This document shows positions 59,970 to 64,000 of a stretch of DNA of 64,000 bases, in pieces. The notes beneath the pieces are model-generated. The model had not been told where the DNA came from. It saw only the letters and a program-made list of their open reading frames with translations, and searched no databases. How positions within the stretch are numbered: position 1 is the first letter of the stretch; each line of letters opens with the position of its first letter. The translations under genes were made by a program, and so were the position numbers. Origin of the DNA: Agrobacterium tumefaciens (GTDB lineage Bacteria; Pseudomonadota; Alphaproteobacteria; Rhizobiales; Rhizobiaceae); assembly GCF_009649785.1 (NCBI RefSeq), contig NZ_WJOK01000005.1, positions 1 through 64,000 on the forward strand, read 5' to 3'.

Positions 59970-60275
59970 TCAATTCCCACGGCCCGTTGCCGCCTTCTGC
60001 ATGGCCTCCGCGAGCAGGAAATCCCGCTCGGTAACGCCTTGCGAATCGTGGGTGGTGAGGCAGACCCTGACGCGCGAATAGACGTTAGACCATTCTGGAT
60101 GATGATTGAGCTTTTCTGCCACGAGTGCGGACTCGGCCATGAAACCGAAAGCCTCCGCAAAACTCGCAAACTTGAACGACCGGACGATTGCTGCCCCGTC
60201 CTCGCGCAAGGACCAGCCTTCGAGTTTTAAAAGCGCCTGCCGGACGGCTTCCGGTTCAAGTCTTGGATATTTCAT
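59970..60275 (-). CDS. phhB: Pterin-4a-carbinolamine dehydratase
   Basis: Recycles the tetrahydropterin cofactor formed by aromatic amino acid hydroxylases. The 101-residue protein has the signature [22 protein letters not shown] (about 58-79), with the paired catalytic histidines. No phhA gene is in the window. Other biological roles for this small family are known, so the assignment is by family rather than by pathway context. Confidence 0.93.
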   Translation of the reverse strand: MKYPRLEPEAVRQALLKLEGWSLREDGAAIVRSFKFASFAEAFGFMAESALVAEKLNHHPEWSNVYSRVRVCLTTHDSQGVTERDFLLAEAMQKAATGRGN

Positions 60276-60355
60276 GCATCTTGCCTCCGCTTGACATGCG
60301 ATCCGCTGTTTCGGAGAAACATTAACGCCTCAACGACCGGATCGACGCATATTCA

Positions 60356-60829
60356 ATGAAACATACAGCCGTTCTTTTTGTCTGCATGGGCATCCGCTCA
60401 CCGCTTGCCGAAGGCATTTTGACAAACCTTGCCGAAACCGAAGGCGTATCTCGCCAACTCACTGTCGATTCCGCCGGCACCGGCGGTTGGCACACCGGTA
60501 CCGCCCCGGATCGCAGATCCATCGCAATCGCCCGCAAGCATGGGATCGATATTTCCCTGCAGCGTGCACGGCAGGTCAGCCAGGCCGATTTCGAGACCTT
60601 CGATCTCATCCTTGCCATGGACGGAGGAAATCTCGCGAAACTGCTCCGAAAGGCGCCCGAAAACCGGAAGCACAAAATCCACCTGTTCCTGGACTACGCT
60701 TCGGGACGCCACGAAAACGTGCCCGATCCCTATTTCGGTGGCGACGACGGATTTCTGGCCGTCTACAACATGCTTTTTGCAGGATGCAGCTCGTTGCTCG
60801 AGAAGATGGCGCTGGACCGCGCTTCGTGA
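60356..60829 (+). CDS. Low-molecular-weight phosphatase homologue with a defective P-loop
   Basis: A 157-residue protein that aligns with LMW protein tyrosine phosphatases along its length: VLFVC at the start, VDSAGTGGWHTG (about 39-50), ILAMDGGNLAKLL and the catalytic Asp in VPDPYFGG (about 122-129). Family members carry CxGNxxRSP, a CX5R loop. Here the loop reads CMGIRSP, two residues shorter, so the Cys-to-Arg spacing is CX3R. The reading frame is intact, which argues against a random sequencing slip. It is unlikely to be active as a phosphatase. No strong ribosome site precedes the ATG. The 3' end overlaps the convergent thpR by 67 bases. Confidence 0.85.
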   Translation: MKHTAVLFVCMGIRSPLAEGILTNLAETEGVSRQLTVDSAGTGGWHTGTAPDRRSIAIARKHGIDISLQRARQVSQADFETFDLILAMDGGNLAKLLRKAPENRKHKIHLFLDYASGRHENVPDPYFGGDDGFLAVYNMLFAGCSSLLEKMALDRAS

Positions 60830-61356
60830 AGCGGGAACACCTCTTCCACGATGTAAGGTCCGCCACCCACCGATTCCTTGGACGACATCAGCACGAAACG
60901 ACCGACCGTGAAGGCCGATGTGCGGAAATTGCCGCGTCCGGAAAGATACTGCACCACATCGTCCAGCCGTGAAGAGCGCAACCGCGCCAGCGTCACATGC
61001 GGCATGAACTTGCGCGGATCCGGCGGCAGGCCGATCCTCTGACAGATCCTCTCGACCTCCGCCTGAAGCGCATTCATTTCCGGCGAGGGGGAAACCCCCG
61101 CCCAGATCGAATGCGGTTTCTTGGAGCCGAAGGAACCCATCCCGTTGAGACTGAGCTGGAATTCCGGCCTGTCGATCCGGTCCAGCCTGTCAACGACCTC
61201 ATCGGCGGTTCTCCCGTCGATATCGCCGATAAAACGCAGGGTTATGTGATAATTCTCCACATCGATCCACCGGGCTCCCGGCAGACCACCGCGCAACAAT
61301 GACAGGCTCATAGCCGCATTGCGCGGAATTTCGAGGGCGATAAACAGTCTCGGCAT
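60763..61356 (-). CDS. thpR: RNA 2',3'-cyclic phosphodiesterase (2H family)
   Basis: A 197-residue 2H phosphoesterase. The two HxT motifs are YHITLRFIG (about 44-52) and PHVTLARLR (about 125-133), as in LigT/ThpR enzymes that open 2',3'-cyclic RNA ends. The frame opens to 61401, but the ATG at 61356 gives the typical MPRLFIALEIP beginning. The last 25 residues or so are outside the family core and lie in the convergent overlap with the phosphatase homologue. Confidence 0.92.
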   Translation of the reverse strand: MPRLFIALEIPRNAAMSLSLLRGGLPGARWIDVENYHITLRFIGDIDGRTADEVVDRLDRIDRPEFQLSLNGMGSFGSKKPHSIWAGVSPSPEMNALQAEVERICQRIGLPPDPRKFMPHVTLARLRSSRLDDVVQYLSGRGNFRTSAFTVGRFVLMSSKESVGGGPYIVEEVFPLHEARSSAIFSSNELHPAKSML

Positions 61357-61424
61357 GGCGAGCTCCCCGAATCTCTTGGCAGAACAAGCATAGCGAATCA
61401 TGCAATGCAGGCGGGCGCAAGTGC

Positions 61425-62078
61425 TTATTTTTTTTGCGCACCGATTGTCTTGATGAAGCTTTCAACAGCCGGCAAAGATTTCTCCACCATCATCGCCACA
61501 CCCTGCGTATTGGGATGCATCTTGTCCTCCAGCTTCAACTTATCATCCGTCACCACGCCATCCAGAAAAAACGGATAAAGCGGCAGGTTGTATTTTTCTG
61601 CAAGCTTCGGATAGATCGGGTTGAAGCGCTTGGCGTAATCGTCACCCATGTTCGGCGGTGCCATAATGCCGACTAGCAGCACCGCTATGTTGCGTTTCTG
61701 AAAGCCGGAAATGATGGCGTCGAGGTTCTTTTCCGTCTGTTCCGGCGCAATACCGCGCAACGCATCATTGGCGCCGAGTTCCAGAATGACCCCGTCCGTG
61801 CCATCGGGAACCGACCACTCCGCCCGAGCCAGACCGCCTGAGGACGTATCGCCGGACACACCGGCATTGGTGACGGTAACATTGATGCCCTTGGCCTTTA
61901 ATGCAGCTTCAAGCTGTGCCGTATAGCCATCGGTGGGGGGTAACTGGTAACCCGCCATGAGACTGTCGCCCAGGCCAACCAGTTGCAATGTCCGCTCCTG
62001 CGCCATGGCCGCCGAGGCGGAAAAGGCGGCGGCTAAAATGACGATGAAGTGAAACAGGGCAGCTTTAAATCTCATCAC
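61425..62078 (-). CDS. Arylesterase / TesA-like GDSL lipase
   Basis: A 217-residue exported SGNH hydrolase. After a signal peptide (about 1-26) come block I LVGLGDSLMAGYQL with the catalytic Ser, block III LELGANDALRG, and block V DKMHPNTQGVAMM with the catalytic Asp and His. This pattern is that of TesA/arylesterase (lysophospholipase L1-like) proteins. It starts just before the divergent ABC genes, an arrangement seen with ybbA-tesA in other proteobacteria. Confidence 0.93.
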   Translation of the reverse strand: MMRFKAALFHFIVILAAAFSASAAMAQERTLQLVGLGDSLMAGYQLPPTDGYTAQLEAALKAKGINVTVTNAGVSGDTSSGGLARAEWSVPDGTDGVILELGANDALRGIAPEQTEKNLDAIISGFQKRNIAVLLVGIMAPPNMGDDYAKRFNPIYPKLAEKYNLPLYPFFLDGVVTDDKLKLEDKMHPNTQGVAMMVEKSLPAVESFIKTIGAQKK

Positions 62079-62165
62079 GGCTTTCCTAACTTGGTTTGCA
62101 TTGTCTGAAATACCGTCCGCATCGACACCGCCAGACTGTTTTCATCATATATAGGAACGAGAATT

Positions 62166-62876
62166 GTGACGAAAAGCATCATAGAGCTTAAGAAGGCCGA
62201 CCTCACGCTCGGCAACGCCGCCGCCTCCGTTCACGTTCTCAAGAGCATCGATCTTGCCATTGGCGAAAGCGAGGCGGTGGGGATCGTCGGCCCTTCCGGT
62301 TCGGGAAAATCGACCCTTCTGATGGTGCTTGCCGGTCTCGAAAGGCTGGATAGCGGCGAGATCTTCATAGCGGGCACGGAATTGCATAAGCTCGGCGAGG
62401 ATGCTCTCGCGGATTTCCGCGGCAAGAATATCGGCATCGTTTTCCAGTCTTTCCACCTCATCGCCAATATGACGGCGCTGGAAAACGTAGCCGTTCCGCT
62501 GGAACTGGCCAACGTGCCGAACCCCTTCGAGATCGCCAAACGGGAACTCGTAGCTGTCGGTCTCGGCGAACGCCTCAACCATTATCCCGGCCAGCTCTCC
62601 GGTGGCGAACAGCAGCGTGTTGCGATCGCCCGCGCGCTTGCACCCTCCCCCGCCGTGTTGATCGCAGACGAACCGACCGGCAATCTGGATGCGGATACGG
62701 GCCAGCAGATCGCCGATCTTCTTTTCTCAAAACAGGCCGAACGCGGCATGACGATGATCCTTGTCACCCATGATCCGTCACTGGCCGCCCGTTGCTCAAG
62801 ACAGATCAAGGTGCGCTCCGGCGAGATAGAGGGTGACAGCGCCGCTGCCCATATGGCTAGGGCGGTATCGGCATGA
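62166..62876 (+). CDS. ABC transporter ATP-binding protein (YbbA-like)
   Basis: A 236-residue ABC ATPase of the LolD/MacB-like group. Walker A is GPSGSGKST (about 41-49), the signature is LSGGEQQRVAIARAL (about 146-160), and Walker B is LIADEPTGNLD. The start codon is GTG at 62166. It is divergent from the TesA-like gene and overlaps the permease gene by four bases (ATGA), the typical ybbA-ybbP arrangement. Confidence 0.92.
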   Translation: MTKSIIELKKADLTLGNAAASVHVLKSIDLAIGESEAVGIVGPSGSGKSTLLMVLAGLERLDSGEIFIAGTELHKLGEDALADFRGKNIGIVFQSFHLIANMTALENVAVPLELANVPNPFEIAKRELVAVGLGERLNHYPGQLSGGEQQRVAIARALAPSPAVLIADEPTGNLDADTGQQIADLLFSKQAERGMTMILVTHDPSLAARCSRQIKVRSGEIEGDSAAAHMARAVSA

Positions 62877-64000
62877 TCGGCTCCATTCTCCCGTCTGTTG
62901 CCAACATCAAAAACGCATTGAGGCTCGCGCGGCGCGAAATTCGCGGCGGTTTGCGTGGCTTCTATATTTTCCTCGCCTGCATCGCGCTCGGAACCGGCGC
63001 CATTGCCGCTGTCAACTCCGTGTCACGCGCCGTCACCAGCGCGATTGCGACGGAAGGCCAATCGATACTGGCTGGCGATGTGCGCTTCGAGCTGCGCAAC
63101 AGGGAGGCAACCGCAGAGGAGCGGGCCTACCTCGATGGCCTCGGCAAAATCGCCGTTTCCACCGGGCTGCGCTCCATGGCGCGCCTTGCCGATGGTTCCG
63201 AACAGACGCTGACGGAAGTGAAGGCCGTAGACGGCGCCTATCCGCTTTACGGCGCCTTCGTAGCAGATCCAAACCGGCCTCTGAGCGAGCTTCTGGCTGC
63301 GAACGGCGATACCTATGGCGCCGTTGCCGCGCCGCTTCTCCTGGAGCGGCTGGGCATCAAGGTCGGCGACGACATCCTTCTCGGTAATGTGAAGCTGAAA
63401 CTGACCGGCACGGTTGTCGACGAGCCGGATGCCCTGTCCGACGGCTTCGGTTTTGCCCCAAGGCTGATGGTCAGCCGCGATGCGCTTTTCGCCTCAGGCC
63501 TCGTTCAGAACGGAAGTCTGGTCGAACACGCCTACAAGATCATGCTGAACGATCCTGCAGCGCGGGCCACGATGACCGATGCGGCCAACAAGACGTTTCC
63601 CGATGCCGGCTGGTCCATCCGCACGAGTGACCGGGCAGCGCCATCGCTTACCGAAAACGTCAACCGCTTCTCGCAATTCCTGACGCTGGTGGGCCTGACC
63701 GCCCTCATCGTTGGCGGCGTCGGCGTTGCGAACGCCGTTCGCGCCTTTCTTGATTCCAAGCGCACCACGATCGCCTCGCTGAAATGCCTCGGCGCGCCGG
63801 CTTCCGTGGTCACCATGACCTATCTCTTCCAGATCGTGTTCATTGCCGCCGTTGGCATCATCATAGGCCTCGCTGTGGGCGCCATCGCCCCGCTGATTGC
63901 CATGCGGTTTCTGGAGGGTGTGCTTCCGGTGCCGAAAGAGCTTGCCTTTTATCCGGCAGCACTTGGTCTTGCCGCCCTGTTCGGCATCTTGACGACACTT
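62873..64000 (+). CDS. FtsX-type ABC permease (YbbP-like), partial
   Basis: This gene starts at an ATG overlapping the previous stop and runs off the window end after about 376 codons. The visible part has an N-terminal membrane helix (GFYIFLACIALGTGAIAAVNSV, about 30-51), a large periplasmic domain, and the FtsX core beginning with FLTLVGLTALIVGGVGVANAVRAFL (about 265-290), SLKCLGAPASVVT, and a further helix around FQIVFIAAVGIIIGLAVGAIAPLIA. YbbA-YbbP-type exporters move lipids or envelope-related compounds; the substrate is not known. The rest of the protein lies outside the window. Confidence 0.9.
   Translation, partial: MIGSILPSVANIKNALRLARREIRGGLRGFYIFLACIALGTGAIAAVNSVSRAVTSAIATEGQSILAGDVRFELRNREATAEERAYLDGLGKIAVSTGLRSMARLADGSEQTLTEVKAVDGAYPLYGAFVADPNRPLSELLAANGDTYGAVAAPLLLERLGIKVGDDILLGNVKLKLTGTVVDEPDALSDGFGFAPRLMVSRDALFASGLVQNGSLVEHAYKIMLNDPAARATMTDAANKTFPDAGWSIRTSDRAAPSLTENVNRFSQFLTLVGLTALIVGGVGVANAVRAFLDSKRTTIASLKCLGAPASVVTMTYLFQIVFIAAVGIIIGLAVGAIAPLIAMRFLEGVLPVPKELAFYPAALGLAALFGILTTL

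Overview
This 64 kb window reads as ordinary core chromosome of an alphaproteobacterium in the Rhizobiaceae, most probably Agrobacterium (A. tumefaciens / A. fabrum type). The grounds are a split F1 operon without F0 genes, an mdh-sucCDAB-lpdA cluster, a hemC-hemD-mitofilin-like-hemY cluster, Omp19-like and IalB-like envelope proteins, a METTL20-type methyltransferase, a rhizobial intergenic palindromic repeat and a CtrA-type box. Protein-coding density is high. I see no rRNA, tRNA, CRISPR array, insertion sequence or prophage block.

Layout. 0.2-2.0 kb: soluble PAS-PAS chemoreceptor. 2.0-2.9 kb: fdhD. 3.1-8.2 kb (minus): atpHAGDC, ending at a strong terminator. 8.4-12.2 kb: small membrane protein, priA and divergent xerC. 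12.3-14.5 kb: TraB/GumN protein, a DUF2867-like protein and a frameshifted cytochrome b561 gene. 14.6-24.9 kb (minus): mdh, sucC, sucD, sucA, sucB, a MAPEG protein, a LysE-type exporter and lpdA, which together give the 2-oxoglutarate dehydrogenase / succinyl-CoA synthetase / malate dehydrogenase part of the TCA cycle. 25.1-26.9 kb: zapE and an Omp19/Inh lipoprotein. 27.0-27.5 kb: an AT-rich orphan gene directly behind sdhB. 27.5-31.0 kb (minus): sdhCDAB. 31.3-35.2 kb: small secreted protein, ETF-beta-type lysine methyltransferase, EVE-domain protein, YciI, gpsA, tsaD. 35.3-41.3 kb (plus): hemC, hemD, Mic60-like, hemY, TerB-like, glutamine amidotransferase. 41.3-49.4 kb: MFS exporter, YggT, DUF167, ppa, GNAT, typA, M3 peptidase and an unknown protein. 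49.5-52.4 kb: MarR regulator with Bcr/CflA exporter, convergent with argG. 52.8-57.2 kb: SDR, LysE exporter and a TrpXYZ-type ABC transporter. 57.3-62.1 kb: rlmN, ialB-like, DUF1232, phhB, LMW-phosphatase-like, thpR, arylesterase. 62.2-64.0 kb: ABC ATPase and FtsX-type permease, cut by the window end.

Functionally the window is dominated by aerobic energy metabolism (ATP synthase F1, 2-oxoglutarate dehydrogenase to malate dehydrogenase, succinate dehydrogenase) and haem synthesis. The mdh and sdhC upstream regions share a nearly identical 14-base inverted repeat, TTACGTAAACGTAA against TTACGTAAAGGTAA, a candidate common operator for the TCA genes. Several intercistronic spacers (atpD-atpC, mdh-sucC, sucD-sucA) carry long perfect stem-loops without U-tracts.

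No clearly new multi-gene system stands out. The items most worth checking are: (1) a low-molecular-weight phosphatase homologue whose catalytic loop lacks two residues, destroying CX5R; (2) the shared TCA inverted repeat; (3) the AT-rich orphan behind sdhB; (4) the single-base frameshift in cytochrome b561; (5) the mitofilin-like gene inside the haem cluster; (6) a TTAA-N7-TTAAC site upstream of a GNAT gene; and (7) the soluble chemoreceptor ending in a WxxF tether motif. All assignments come from reading the sequence; no database search was run.
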